NCBI GenBank assembly: GCA_019119415.1
Contig: DWXB01000010.1
Location: 62,001-126,000 of the forward strand
Source: Candidatus Ligilactobacillus avistercoris
GTDB taxonomy: Bacteria > Bacillota > Bacilli > Lactobacillales > Lactobacillaceae
DNA length: 64,000 bases
Direction of reading: 5' to 3'
In this document: positions 50,543 through 58,664 of the stretch, in pieces
How the letters are laid out: each line of letters starts with the position of its first letter
Position numbering within the stretch: the first letter of the stretch is position 1
Position numbers and translations under genes: made by a program
Notes under the pieces: model-generated
The model's input: the letters and a program-made list of their open reading frames with translations, nothing else
Databases searched by the model: none
What the model was told of the DNA's origin: nothing

Positions 50543-51516
50543 AACATCTTATCGGACAGACCGTTACCGCGCTGTTGCCAATTATACTTGGGTACGGGGC
50601 GGTACTGGGTGTTCTTATAATTCTTACGGAACTGGTTCCTGGAACCCGCCAAATTGCCATCCTGTTTTTCCAGTTTTCCTGGCCAGTGGTCATTGCGTGG
50701 GGTGGCGGAAGGCTAGTTCGTCTAGCTCAAATCCGTTCCCGGTTACGGCGGCATGATTATGATTTTACGGCTTCCTTTCACGACCAGCTTTATCTTCAAG
50801 AGTTAAAACGGTTAAGGCAAGAAAAGCGCGCCCTTGAATTAGAAATCGGGAAGTTGACGGATCAACGTCACGAATACCTTGAATTGTGGGCTCATGAACT
50901 TAAAACCCCGCTCACAGCGCTTAAATTAGAGGCCCGCCAGTGTCCGCCACAGCAACGCCAACGGCTAACAACCCAGCTAACGGCAGTTGACCACCAGGTT
51001 GAAATGCTGCTTGCGGCGGAACGGTTACGCCTTATTCATAACGACCTTGGTTTTACCGAGGTAAACCTCCGCAACTCAGTTACAGGAACGGTACGGCGGT
51101 TAGCGCCGGTTCTTACCGGGAGGGATATTGCGGTCACGCTGGACATTTCCCCGACAATCACGGTTCTCACGGATCCCACCTGGTGGGCGTTTGTGGCCCG
51201 GCAGTTACTCCTCAACGCGGCCCAGTATAGCTCACCGGGGAAGACCATTACGGTTAGTGTTCATCACCAGACGGTTTTGATTAGTGACCAGGGCTACGGG
51301 ATTCCCGCAGCTGACCAGCCGCAGATTTTCAAGGAAGGGTTTACCGGTCACAATGGCCGTGCCCATAATCCCAATGCAACCGGAATGGGCCTGTACCTCG
51401 TTCACCAGGTATGTGGTGTTTTAGGAATTAAGGTGACGGTCTCATCGGTTGTTAACCGGGGAACGACCGTCCACCTTACGTTTGCGCCGAATAAACTAAA
51501 CAATAACAAATTGTAA
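50530..51516 (+). CDS. Intramembrane-sensing histidine kinase, BceS type
   Basis: A 328-residue sensor kinase. Two transmembrane helices (near 12-32 and 38-58) are joined by only a few residues, so there is no external sensor domain; such kinases take their signal from the partner ABC permease. The H-box YLELWAHELKTPLTALK (phosphorylated His near 120), the ATP-binding region (LLLNAAQYSSPGKTITVSV, ISDQGYGIP) and GMGLYLVHQVCGVLG are present. The start is GTG inside the regulator gene. ABC genes begin 80 bases later. Confidence 0.92.
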   Translation: MERLKHLIGQTVTALLPIILGYGAVLGVLIILTELVPGTRQIAILFFQFSWPVVIAWGGGRLVRLAQIRSRLRRHDYDFTASFHDQLYLQELKRLRQEKRALELEIGKLTDQRHEYLELWAHELKTPLTALKLEARQCPPQQRQRLTTQLTAVDHQVEMLLAAERLRLIHNDLGFTEVNLRNSVTGTVRRLAPVLTGRDIAVTLDISPTITVLTDPTWWAFVARQLLLNAAQYSSPGKTITVSVHHQTVLISDQGYGIPAADQPQIFKEGFTGHNGRAHNPNATGMGLYLVHQVCGVLGIKVTVSSVVNRGTTVHLTFAPNKLNNNKL

Positions 51517-51553
51517 GGCTACTGGTAGTTTTGTAAGGAAACGGGCCAGTAGT
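51511..51553 (+). promoter_or_regulatory. Repeat-rich control region before the Bce-type ABC genes
   Basis: TTGTAAGG occurs twice, at 51511 and 51531 (20-bp period). CTACTGG (51519-51525) and CCAGTAG (51547-51553) form an inverted repeat across them. A TATACT box at 51560-51565 is a likely -10. Probably where the adjacent response regulator binds. Confidence 0.45.
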
Positions 51554-51595
51554 TCTTTATATACTGGGATTATCAAGAATAAGGAGGACTTTAAA

Positions 51596-52360
51596 GTGGC
51601 TTTTCTAGAACTAACCCACGTTAAGAAAACGTTTGGCCGGGGGATGAACCAGGTCCACGCCCTGCGGGATATTAACCTGACCGTTGAGCGGGGATCGTTT
51701 GTGGCCATCATGGGAGAATCCGGAGCAGGAAAATCAACCCTGCTTAACATCATTGCCACCCTTACGCCAGCAACTGCGGGAACGGTGACGCTTGCTGGAA
51801 ATGACATTACGACCCTAAACGAAGCGGCCCGGGCGAAATTTCGCCGGCAGCACATTGGCTTTATTTTTCAGCACTTTAACCTGTTGCCTGAATTAAATAA
51901 CAGGGATAACATTCTTTTACCCGTGATTCTTGCGGACAAGACGGATAGACACTCCGCGGAGCAGGTTGATGAGTTAGCCGAATCACTGGGGATTGCTGCG
52001 CTCCTATCACGGTATCCGGGCGAAATCTCGGGCGGGCAGCAACAACGAGTGGCAGTGGCCCGGGCGCTCATTACGCACCCTGACCTTATTTTGGCGGACG
52101 AACCAACGGGCGCCCTTGATTCGCAAACAACCCAAACGCTGTTAGCCACGTTACAGGGCGTTCACGCTCACCAGCAAACCATCGTAATGGTCACCCATAG
52201 TGCTGAGGCTGCCAGTTACGCCGAACGAACCCTCTTCATTAAAGATGGGGTGGTGTTTAACGACGTTTACCGCGGAGACCAACCGCGAACGGCGTACGCC
52301 GCATCGTTAATCCAAACCCAGTTAGCCCTCAGCACCGCGCCGGAAGGGGGAATGCGCTAA
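51596..52360 (+). CDS. ABC transporter ATP-binding protein, BceA type
   Basis: A 254-residue ATPase of the MacB/BceA branch. Walker [20 protein letters not shown] (near 39-57), Q-loop [13 protein letters not shown], signature [17 protein letters not shown] (near 142), Walker [14 protein letters not shown] and the switch His in [11 protein letters not shown] are all intact. The start is GTG with AAGGAGGACTTTAAA upstream. The stop overlaps the permease start. Together they confer resistance to peptides such as bacitracin or nisin-like compounds in related systems; the actual ligand is unknown. Confidence 0.93.
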   Translation: MAFLELTHVKKTFGRGMNQVHALRDINLTVERGSFVAIMGESGAGKSTLLNIIATLTPATAGTVTLAGNDITTLNEAARAKFRRQHIGFIFQHFNLLPELNNRDNILLPVILADKTDRHSAEQVDELAESLGIAALLSRYPGEISGGQQQRVAVARALITHPDLILADEPTGALDSQTTQTLLATLQGVHAHQQTIVMVTHSAEAASYAERTLFIKDGVVFNDVYRGDQPRTAYAASLIQTQLALSTAPEGGMR

Positions 52361-54273
52361 TGATTGCCCTTAAACTTGCATTTCGGGGAATGCGCGCCAA
52401 CCGCCGAATTTACGTTCCCAATTTAATTGCAACGGCACTGCTCGTAGCGATTAACTACATCATCCTTGCCGTGACCGCTAACCAAAGCATTCACCACCTG
52501 CTTTTCGGCAAGCAACTCGTTACCCTGCTTCACCTGACATTTGAACTGACGATAATTATCACGGTTGCTTTTTTAGTGTACGTTAGCTCCACGACAGCGC
52601 GCAGTGAGGCCCACGAGTTCCAGGTATACACGCTCCTCGGGTTAGCCCCGCTTAACAAACGGCTGATCATCATAATTCGGCAAACATGCGTTACGGTGGG
52701 GGCACTGGGACTAGGACTTTTACTGGGACTTAACTTTGAACGCTTTGTTTTCATGGCGCTCGCTCGCATCCTCGGTATTCCGCACTTTCACGCGCCGTTC
52801 TTGGGTGGTCCGCTAGTAAAGTGTGGGGTAATCTTCATCATTATTTCCGGCGGGTTAATTCTGTTCCGCCTGTTTTATCATCCAGCCGCCAAGTCAAAGG
52901 GGCAACCGACGAACCGGCTGCCGTGGCTCGGGGGAATTGCCGGTATTTTGGCAACCGCGACGGGATACTACCTGTCGATGACCAGTAAACCAGGGATGGA
53001 CACCATCCCCACGTTTATGCTGATTAACGTCCTGGTAATCGCAGGCATGTACGGGTGTTTCATTGCGGGAAGCATTCTTGTGTTAAACCTGTTGCAGCAT
53101 AACCGGCGACTGTACTATCACCGCCGGCGGTTCATTATCATTTCCGGGCTCCGCCAACGCATGCGCCAAAACGGGGCAAGCCTTGCGGGAATCTGTGTTA
53201 TGGTCACCAGCGTTCTGCTTTCCATGATTGCGGTCGTTAGTTTAATGGCGGGGGAGCACAGCTTAATTCGGTTGTGGAACCCCGAAGATGTCATTACGGC
53301 AACGGCTAAACCGTTTTCCCCAGCACAACGGCAAATAATCAGGCAAACTGCACACCGCCACCACTTAGCGGTGACGGATTACCAGCAAAGCGTCATGACT
53401 GCACCAATTATGGGAAACTTAACGAAGAACGGGCAGTTTACCCCAACGAAGCTGCGGTATCAGGTGGCCTTCGTTCCGGTGGACGAGTATAACCGGGTGA
53501 CCCATACCCATTACCAGCTTCGGGATAACCAAACACTTATTTACTGTCCTGATAACCAGTTACACCTCACCGCACTCACCGTTAACCAACACCACTTTAC
53601 GGTGACGCACCGGTTAAAAAGGTACCCGCTGTTTTACGACTACCAGCACGCAATTTACCAACCAGTATTTGTAATTTTAAGTAGCCGTAAGCAGTGTGCC
53701 CAGACGAGCCGCACCCCGTGGTTGTACACAACGTTCTTTAACACGGACGGAAAAAAACGCGATAAGGTGCGGTTTGCGGATGACCTGCAGGCACGGTTGC
53801 ACCTTACAAACGAAGAATACACCGCCAAGTACCAGCAGGGACCGCTCCTAGCAACCCTGTTTGGGGGCGCGCTTTTCATCGGGATCATCGTCAGCATCGT
53901 CTTCATCATCGTGACGGTCATGCTGATTTACTACAAGCAACTTGCTGAGGGGCTGCAGGACCGGGCCCGGTTCCAAACGCTCTTTCAGCTGGGGCTGAGC
54001 GCAAGGGAAACGCAACGAATTGTGCGGACCCAGGTGCTAACGGTTTTCCTTCTGCCACTTGCTGGCGCACTCCTGAACACGTGCTTCGCTTTCCCGGCAA
54101 TGCGCAGCATGTTAAAGCTGTTTTCGATTTATAACGGAAAAATGATTCTTCTTGTTAGCCTGATAACTGCCGGATTGATTGGAATTGGGTATGCGCTGGT
54201 CTATCTCCTGACGGCACGGAACTACTACGCAATCATTCACGATCACCGGACTAACGGGACGAGTGATTGGTGA
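52360..54273 (+). CDS. ABC transporter permease, BceB/FtsX type
   Basis: A 637-residue permease with ten predicted transmembrane helices. The first four lie in residues 15-170 and others at about 185-250 and 275-305; a large extracytoplasmic domain of roughly 200 residues (about 310-500) separates helices 7 and 8, the hallmark of BceB peptide-sensing permeases. The final three helices begin near 507 (TLFGGALFIGIIVSIVFIIV). FtsX-like regions are RSEAHEFQVYTLLGLAPLN and QTLFQLGLSARETQRI. Translation is coupled to the ATPase. It probably signals to the kinase as well as protecting the wall. Confidence 0.92.
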   Translation: MIALKLAFRGMRANRRIYVPNLIATALLVAINYIILAVTANQSIHHLLFGKQLVTLLHLTFELTIIITVAFLVYVSSTTARSEAHEFQVYTLLGLAPLNKRLIIIIRQTCVTVGALGLGLLLGLNFERFVFMALARILGIPHFHAPFLGGPLVKCGVIFIIISGGLILFRLFYHPAAKSKGQPTNRLPWLGGIAGILATATGYYLSMTSKPGMDTIPTFMLINVLVIAGMYGCFIAGSILVLNLLQHNRRLYYHRRRFIIISGLRQRMRQNGASLAGICVMVTSVLLSMIAVVSLMAGEHSLIRLWNPEDVITATAKPFSPAQRQIIRQTAHRHHLAVTDYQQSVMTAPIMGNLTKNGQFTPTKLRYQVAFVPVDEYNRVTHTHYQLRDNQTLIYCPDNQLHLTALTVNQHHFTVTHRLKRYPLFYDYQHAIYQPVFVILSSRKQCAQTSRTPWLYTTFFNTDGKKRDKVRFADDLQARLHLTNEEYTAKYQQGPLLATLFGGALFIGIIVSIVFIIVTVMLIYYKQLAEGLQDRARFQTLFQLGLSARETQRIVRTQVLTVFLLPLAGALLNTCFAFPAMRSMLKLFSIYNGKMILLVSLITAGLIGIGYALVYLLTARNYYAIIHDHRTNGTSDW

Positions 54274-54292
54274 AAGCAGGTGCTCCGTGGAC

Positions 54293-54307
54293 GGATAATA
54301 ATTATCA
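54293..54307. promoter_or_regulatory. Fur/PerR-type box upstream of dps
   Basis: GGATAATAATTATCA matches the 7-1-7 Fur-family consensus (TGATAATNATTATCA) at all but the first base. A weaker half-match, TGATAATAAG on the minus strand, lies at about 54387-54396 nearer dps. Fur versus PerR cannot be decided by sequence; the dps context favours peroxide or iron control. Confidence 0.6.
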
Positions 54308-54341
54308 TTTTTATAAAAAGCATAGTTATTTATTAAAACCC

Positions 54342-54359
54342 CGGGAATTCCCGCTTTTT
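54342..54359 (+). terminator. Short hairpin with T-run between bceB and dps
   Basis: CGGGAATTCCCG palindrome followed by CTTTTTA; could end the Bce operon or act in a dps leader transcript. Confidence 0.5.
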
Positions 54360-54434
54360 AGTGGCCCTTCTGGAACAGCCATGGTATCTTATTATCACAG
54401 TCAGTTACCCTTAGGTCTGAATAAGGAGGATGCC

Positions 54435-54899
54435 ATGACAAATCAGGCGACAACTACAGCGTTGAACCAGGTTATTGCCGACATCAGCCAGCTGCGGGTT
54501 AACGTGCAGCAGTACCACTGGTACATGCGCGGCGAGCAGTTTTTTAAACTTCATCCGTTGATGGATGACTACCTTGCCCAGTTGGGAACCCACCTTGATG
54601 AAGTAGCGGAACGGCTTATTATCATCGGCGGGGCGCCACTGTCAACAACCCATGAATTTACGGCGCATACTAAGCTTCCTGATGATAAACTGACGTGGGG
54701 GCAAGAACCACTTACGCAGATGGTTGCCGGCTTAGTCCGGCAATTCAAGGTTTTACGCGATGATTACGCGGCGGCGATTGCCGTGACGGAGGACGCGCAC
54801 GACCTGACCACCCAGGATATGCTGATTGAGTTTAAGGGTGAGTGTGAGAAAAACATCTGGATGCTCAACGCGTACCTGGGTAAGGACGCAACGGCATAG
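54435..54899 (+). CDS. dps: Dps/ferritin-like DNA-protection protein
   Basis: A 154-residue Dps-family protein that oxidises and stores iron with peroxide, protecting DNA. The ferroxidase residues are in VNVQQYHWYMRGEQFFKLHP (His, near 25-44) and MDDYLAQLGTHLDEVAERLI (Asp and Glu, near 46-66). The length matches the family. The ATG at 54435 follows AAGGAGGATGCC; longer in-frame versions would start within the upstream control region. It has its own terminator. Expression under Fur or PerR is suggested by the nearby box. Confidence 0.92.
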   Translation: MTNQATTTALNQVIADISQLRVNVQQYHWYMRGEQFFKLHPLMDDYLAQLGTHLDEVAERLIIIGGAPLSTTHEFTAHTKLPDDKLTWGQEPLTQMVAGLVRQFKVLRDDYAAAIAVTEDAHDLTTQDMLIEFKGECEKNIWMLNAYLGKDATA

Positions 54900-54928
54900 A
54901 ATGATAGTAACTTTGTAAATAGAGGAGG

Positions 54929-54953
54929 GTGGGGGAGACTTCCCCCACTTTTT
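54929..54953 (+). terminator. Terminator of dps
   Basis: GTGGGGG-AGACTT-CCCCCAC followed by TTTTTA. Confidence 0.9.
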
Positions 54954-54962
54954 AGTGGCTTC

Positions 54963-55013
54963 AAGTTATAAAAAGTTATAAAAGAATGCTGAAGTTATAA
55001 AAAGTTATAAAAG
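54963..55013. repeat. Four AAGTTATAAA iterons in two pairs
   Basis: Two copies of a 22-bp block (54963-54984 and 54992-55013, 29 bp apart), each made of AAGTTATAAA repeated twice and closed by AG. AT-rich, upstream of a small membrane protein gene. Purpose unknown. Confidence 0.7.
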
Positions 55014-55100
55014 GTAGATCCACCGAACGTACGATATTTTGTATGTCGTAATTAATTAGCAAACCTGGTATACTCACAGTACAAACAAGGAGGCGATTGA

Positions 55101-55370
55101 ATGGAACGACTCATTTGGATTATTTTCACGGGAGCAGTTATCGGGTTAGCTGCTGAGTTATTAGTCAGAAGTTCCCGGCGTTTACGGGGAAAGCTTCTCC
55201 TGTGGTGCGGCCTTATTGGGGCTGTGATTGGCGACGTCTTTTTAGGAGAATGGGGAATCCAATACGGGGCGCTCTATCTGTTGCCGGCAATTGTCGGGGC
55301 CTTTACGTTTGTGGTAATCGGACTTATTCTGCGGAGCATCTTTATCGAACCAAACGATCCGCGAAATTAG
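55101..55370 (+). CDS. GlsB/YeaQ/YmgE-like small membrane protein
   Basis: An 89-residue protein with three transmembrane helices (near 3-20, 33-50, 57-82) and Gly-rich patterns (LIGAVIGDVFLGEWG) resembling the transglycosylase-associated/GlsB stress family. An extended -10 (TGGTATACT, about 55066-55073) and CAAGGAGGCGATTGA precede the ATG. Function in the family is poorly defined, often linked to stress. The start and end are clear; the family call is moderate. Confidence 0.65.
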   Translation: MERLIWIIFTGAVIGLAAELLVRSSRRLRGKLLLWCGLIGAVIGDVFLGEWGIQYGALYLLPAIVGAFTFVVIGLILRSIFIEPNDPRN

Positions 55371-55402
55371 TTTATTTTAAAATATTCGAATAATAGTTTT
55401 AC

Positions 55403-55448
55403 GAGGTGGTAATCCTAGTGGTTACAGCCTCTTTTTTATGCTGACACC
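55403..55448 (+). terminator. Terminator after the small membrane protein gene
   Basis: GAGGTGGTAATCC pairs imperfectly with GGTTACAGCCTC, followed by TTTTTT. Confidence 0.65.
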
Positions 55449-55531
55449 TTTTTTCGCGCCAATTCCCCTTATTCCAGGTAAAAATGAGTATAATAGAACG
55501 CGGTTTATAAACTATCGAAAGGAAGGTTCAC

Positions 55532-56194
55532 ATGGCTCCGCAACGTTTTAATGGGCGGTTGATCTTCTTTTTCATTCTTGGACTCATCCTAAACGCCAGT
55601 GGCAACGCCCTTACCGTCGCGTTAAACCTGGGAAGTCCGGTATGGACCGCTGCGTGTGTCAACGTGGCCCACGCCCTTCATATTTCACTAGGCATCATCA
55701 TGATATACTGGGGAGCAGCACTAGTAATTGCAACCATTTTAATCACCCGGAAAATTCAGGGTTGGCGAACGGTTAAAAACGTGGTTTTCATGGTTTTATT
55801 TGCTGTACTCGTTAACTGGCTGAGCAAATGGTTTGAACAAACACCACTGATGATGATGCTTCCAGGATTTGTGCGGATTTTCCTTGATTTCGGTGGAATT
55901 GGCTTAATTGCCGCCGGTGTTTCGCTGTATCAGCGGGTTAACTGGATGTTGCACCCGTGTGACGACCTGATGCAAATTGTTCGGTTTAAATTCTTTGACG
56001 GGAGCGCCAACCGCGCAATGCTTGCCGTTTATTTACCAGCAGTCCTGATCATGGTGCTATGTGTCTGGGACACGCATCACTTGTGGGCAGTTAATATTGG
56101 CACCATCTTTGCGCTGCTTTTTCAGGGCTGGTTAATTGGCGTTGCTGATCGGCGATTATTCCGGCAGTTAAAACACCATGGTTTTGATGCTTAG
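55532..56194 (+). CDS. YczE/YyaS/YitT family membrane protein
   Basis: A 220-residue membrane protein with five to six hydrophobic segments. GLILNASGNALTVALNLGSP near the N terminus and VWTAACVNVAHALHISLG match the YczE/YitT-type family, whose function is unknown. GAAAGGAAGGTTCAC precedes the ATG, with a TATAAT box at about 55490-55495. It stands alone. The stretch from here to xerS (56195-56488) holds a hairpin (ATCCCG/CGGGAT, about 56339-56366) and the dif-like site. Confidence 0.75.
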   Translation: MAPQRFNGRLIFFFILGLILNASGNALTVALNLGSPVWTAACVNVAHALHISLGIIMIYWGAALVIATILITRKIQGWRTVKNVVFMVLFAVLVNWLSKWFEQTPLMMMLPGFVRIFLDFGGIGLIAAGVSLYQRVNWMLHPCDDLMQIVRFKFFDGSANRAMLAVYLPAVLIMVLCVWDTHHLWAVNIGTIFALLFQGWLIGVADRRLFRQLKHHGFDA

Positions 56195-56386
56195 AAATAC
56201 ACTTTTCCACCTTAATAACCGAACGCAACCGCTCAGCGCGTCTCTCAGCACCCGTTGGTTTTGACTAGTTATGTGTAAAAAGGACATGGACTGTTAAAAA
56301 AACATGACTGGTTGGCGGCTTAATAATAATGACATTGAAATCCCGTGAAACCGGCACATTGCGGGATAAAAATCCCCTGACTGAAC

Positions 56387-56415
56387 TTGACGATTTCTGT
56401 CATTAAAACTATAAT
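56387..56415 (+). promoter_or_regulatory. Consensus promoter overlapping the dif-like site
   Basis: TTGACG (56387-56392), 17 bases, and TATAAT (56410-56415), about 74 bases before xerS. The -10 coincides with the centre of the dif-like site. Confidence 0.65.
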
Positions 56416-56425
56416 TTTAATAACA
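56398..56425. other. dif-like XerS recombination site
   Basis: Left arm TGTCATTAAAA (56398-56408) and right arm TTTTAATAACA (56415-56425) are reverse complements at 10 of 11 positions, around a 6-base centre CTATAA. An 11-6-11 layout is that of Xer recombination sites. In streptococci and lactococci the single-recombinase site difSL lies next to xerS, as here, and from memory has a similar AACTATAATTTT core. Confidence 0.65.
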
Positions 56426-56488
56426 GGTTATTCGGAACAGTCCGAACTCCCCCATAACCAAGACATCGCTTTAAGGAGGATTTTAACC

Positions 56489-57541
56489 ATGGATCACGAC
56501 CGGTACTTACCGCTAATCAAAAAGGAATTGCAACACTTACCAGATTACGTCCGGGATTTTTACCTGCAAACGAATCATTCGGTCACGACGATTTACCAGT
56601 ACCTGACTGAATTCCGGCGGTTCTTTAACTGGCTACGGGAAGCCGGGATTACGGATGCAACCGAAAACGCCGCCGTTGCCGTTGAAACGTTAGCCAAGCT
56701 GCGGCGGACGGATATCATGCTATACATTGATTATTTGAAACATTCAACCAACAAGCAAGGCCGGCCAAATTCACCAACGTCGATTAACCGGTCAATTAAC
56801 GCGCTGCGGTCGCTCTTTAAGTTTTTAACGGTGACGGCCGATACGGTTGACGGGAAACCGTACTTTACCCAAAACGTCATGCTCAAGGTGGATTCCCTGA
56901 ACGCGACCGAAACCCTGAACTACCGGGCGCACAACCTGGAAACGCACATGTACACCGGCGAACGAAAGTATGAATTCATCGAGTACATGCAAAACCAGTA
57001 CGAGAAGGACTGTGATCCGCGCGCTAAGGCGGCGTTTAAGAAGAACAAGGAACGCGACATTTGTATTGCTGCGCTCATTCTTGGGACCGGCGTCCGGGTG
57101 TCGGAAGCAGCCAACATTAACGTGGCGGACCTGCACCTGACGGACAGCATGCTCGACGTCATCCGTAAAGGTGGGATGCGGGATGCCGTCCCGATTGCGC
57201 CGTGGGTCATGCCGTACATCCAGGACTACGTGGCAATTCGGAAGGACCGCTACAACCCACCAAAAGACCAGCACGCCTTCTTCCTGACGCAGTACCACGG
57301 TACGGTGCGGCGGATTACGTACAACTCAATTGAAAAGCTGATTAAAAAGTACTCAACTGCGTTTGGCCACCCGCTTACCCCTCACAAGTTGCGGCACACC
57401 CTCGCTTCTGAGCTTTACGGCATCACCAAGGATCAGGTGCTTGTATCCCAGCAGCTCGGGCAAAAAGGGACCTCAGCAACGGACCTGTACACCCACGTTA
57501 ACCAGGAAGCGCAGAAGGATGCGTTGAAACAGTTAAAATAA
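56489..57541 (+). CDS. xerS: Tyrosine recombinase XerS
   Basis: A 350-residue tyrosine recombinase resembling XerS, which alone (instead of XerC plus XerD) resolves chromosome dimers at the terminus. The N-terminal SAM-like domain has TIYQYLTEFRRFFNWL and SPTSINRSINALRSLFKFL. The catalytic domain holds Arg in GTGVRVSEAANINV, Lys in VIRKGGMRDAVPIAP, HKLRHTLASELYG (His-x-x-Arg), GQKGTSATDLYTHVN with His and the nucleophile Tyr. The ATG at 56489 follows AAGGAGGATTTTAACC. The adjacent dif-like site strongly supports the assignment over a phage integrase. Confidence 0.9.
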   Translation: MDHDRYLPLIKKELQHLPDYVRDFYLQTNHSVTTIYQYLTEFRRFFNWLREAGITDATENAAVAVETLAKLRRTDIMLYIDYLKHSTNKQGRPNSPTSINRSINALRSLFKFLTVTADTVDGKPYFTQNVMLKVDSLNATETLNYRAHNLETHMYTGERKYEFIEYMQNQYEKDCDPRAKAAFKKNKERDICIAALILGTGVRVSEAANINVADLHLTDSMLDVIRKGGMRDAVPIAPWVMPYIQDYVAIRKDRYNPPKDQHAFFLTQYHGTVRRITYNSIEKLIKKYSTAFGHPLTPHKLRHTLASELYGITKDQVLVSQQLGQKGTSATDLYTHVNQEAQKDALKQLK

Positions 57542-57545
57542 ACAA

Positions 57546-57588
57546 AAGGATCACCCGTAATCGTCTAGATGACGTTCAGGTGGTCCTT
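57546..57588. terminator. Bidirectional terminator between xerS and asd
   Basis: AAGGATCACC and GGTGGTCCTT pair (one G-U) between the two convergent genes. Confidence 0.7.
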
Positions 57589-57595
57589 GTATTAT

Positions 57596-58648
57596 TTAAA
57601 GTAAATGGTCGGCTACTAAACACTCAGCGATTTGCACCGTGTTCCAGGCCGCGCCCTTCAATAAATTATCTGCAACAATCCACATGTTAAAGCATCCGGG
57701 ATTCTCGCTATCAGGCCGAATCCGCCCAACGTACGTTTCCCGGTGTCCTTCCGCGGTTAGTGGTTGCGGGTAGACCTGGTTACTTGGATCATCCAGCACG
57801 ACAACCCCTGGTGCCTTGCTTAATACTCGCCGGAGATCGGCTGCCGTAACCGTGGGGTCGCCCGTATCAATATAAACGGATTCCCCGTGACCGATTGCGA
57901 CCGGAACCCGCACGCAAGTGGCCGTAACCTTAATGGCCGGGTCGTTCATCTCCCCGCACATAATCTTTTTAGTTTCGTGAATCATTTTCCACTCCTCGTG
58001 CGAGTAGCCGTCGTCTTCGAACACGTCAATCTGCGGCAAAAGATTAAACGCTAACGGGTAGTGCTGGGCATCCCCCTTAGTGGGGAAAATATTGGCGGTC
58101 ATTGGTTGCTGATCAAGGTGTTGTTGCGTTTCGGCATATAACTCGTTTAATGCCTGCTGACCCGCTCCTGATGCCGCTTGATAGGTAGAAACAATCACCT
58201 GCTTTAATCCAAAAGCCTGCTGAAGTGGCGCTAAAGCAACCACCATTTGGATGGTTGAGCAGTTGGGATTAGCGATAATGCCGTGGTGCTTCTTTAAGCT
58301 CGCCCGGTTAACCTCCGGAACAACCAGCGGAACCATGGGAGCCATCCGAAAGGCACTTGTATTATCCACACAAACTGCCCCTTGCTTAACAGCTGCTGGT
58401 AGTAAAGCCTTCGAAACTGCTCCCCCAGCGGATGCTAAAACAAGGTCAACCCCCGCAAAGCTATCCGGGGTAGCTTCTTCGACGGTAACCGGGGTGTTGC
58501 TCACCATTAACTGCTTCCCTGCAGACCGGGATGATGCCAGTAACTTAACGTGGTTAACCGGGATTGTCGCTTGTTCTAATTGTTCAATAATGCGGTTACC
58601 CACCGCCCCAGTTGCCCCTAAAATTGCAACGTTATAACTCCGTGTCAT
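57596..58648 (-). CDS. asd: Aspartate-semialdehyde dehydrogenase
   Basis: A 350-residue NADPH enzyme reducing aspartyl phosphate to aspartate semialdehyde, the branch point for lysine/DAP, threonine and methionine. The N-terminal AILGATGAVGNRIIEQL is the nucleotide site; IIANPNCSTIQMV carries the catalytic Cys near residue 130, and YQAASGAGQQALNEL follows. It is the last gene of the minus-strand dap operon, 16 bases after the aminotransferase. Confidence 0.95.
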   Translation of the reverse strand: MTRSYNVAILGATGAVGNRIIEQLEQATIPVNHVKLLASSRSAGKQLMVSNTPVTVEEATPDSFAGVDLVLASAGGAVSKALLPAAVKQGAVCVDNTSAFRMAPMVPLVVPEVNRASLKKHHGIIANPNCSTIQMVVALAPLQQAFGLKQVIVSTYQAASGAGQQALNELYAETQQHLDQQPMTANIFPTKGDAQHYPLAFNLLPQIDVFEDDGYSHEEWKMIHETKKIMCGEMNDPAIKVTATCVRVPVAIGHGESVYIDTGDPTVTAADLRRVLSKAPGVVVLDDPSNQVYPQPLTAEGHRETYVGRIRPDSENPGCFNMWIVADNLLKGAAWNTVQIAECLVADHLL

Positions 58649-58664
58649 TAATAAAACCCCTTTT

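Noticed and set aside
56489..57541. Phage or genomic-island integrase with an attachment site
   Set aside because: No phage or mobile genes adjoin; length, motifs and the adjacent dif-like repeat fit XerS better.
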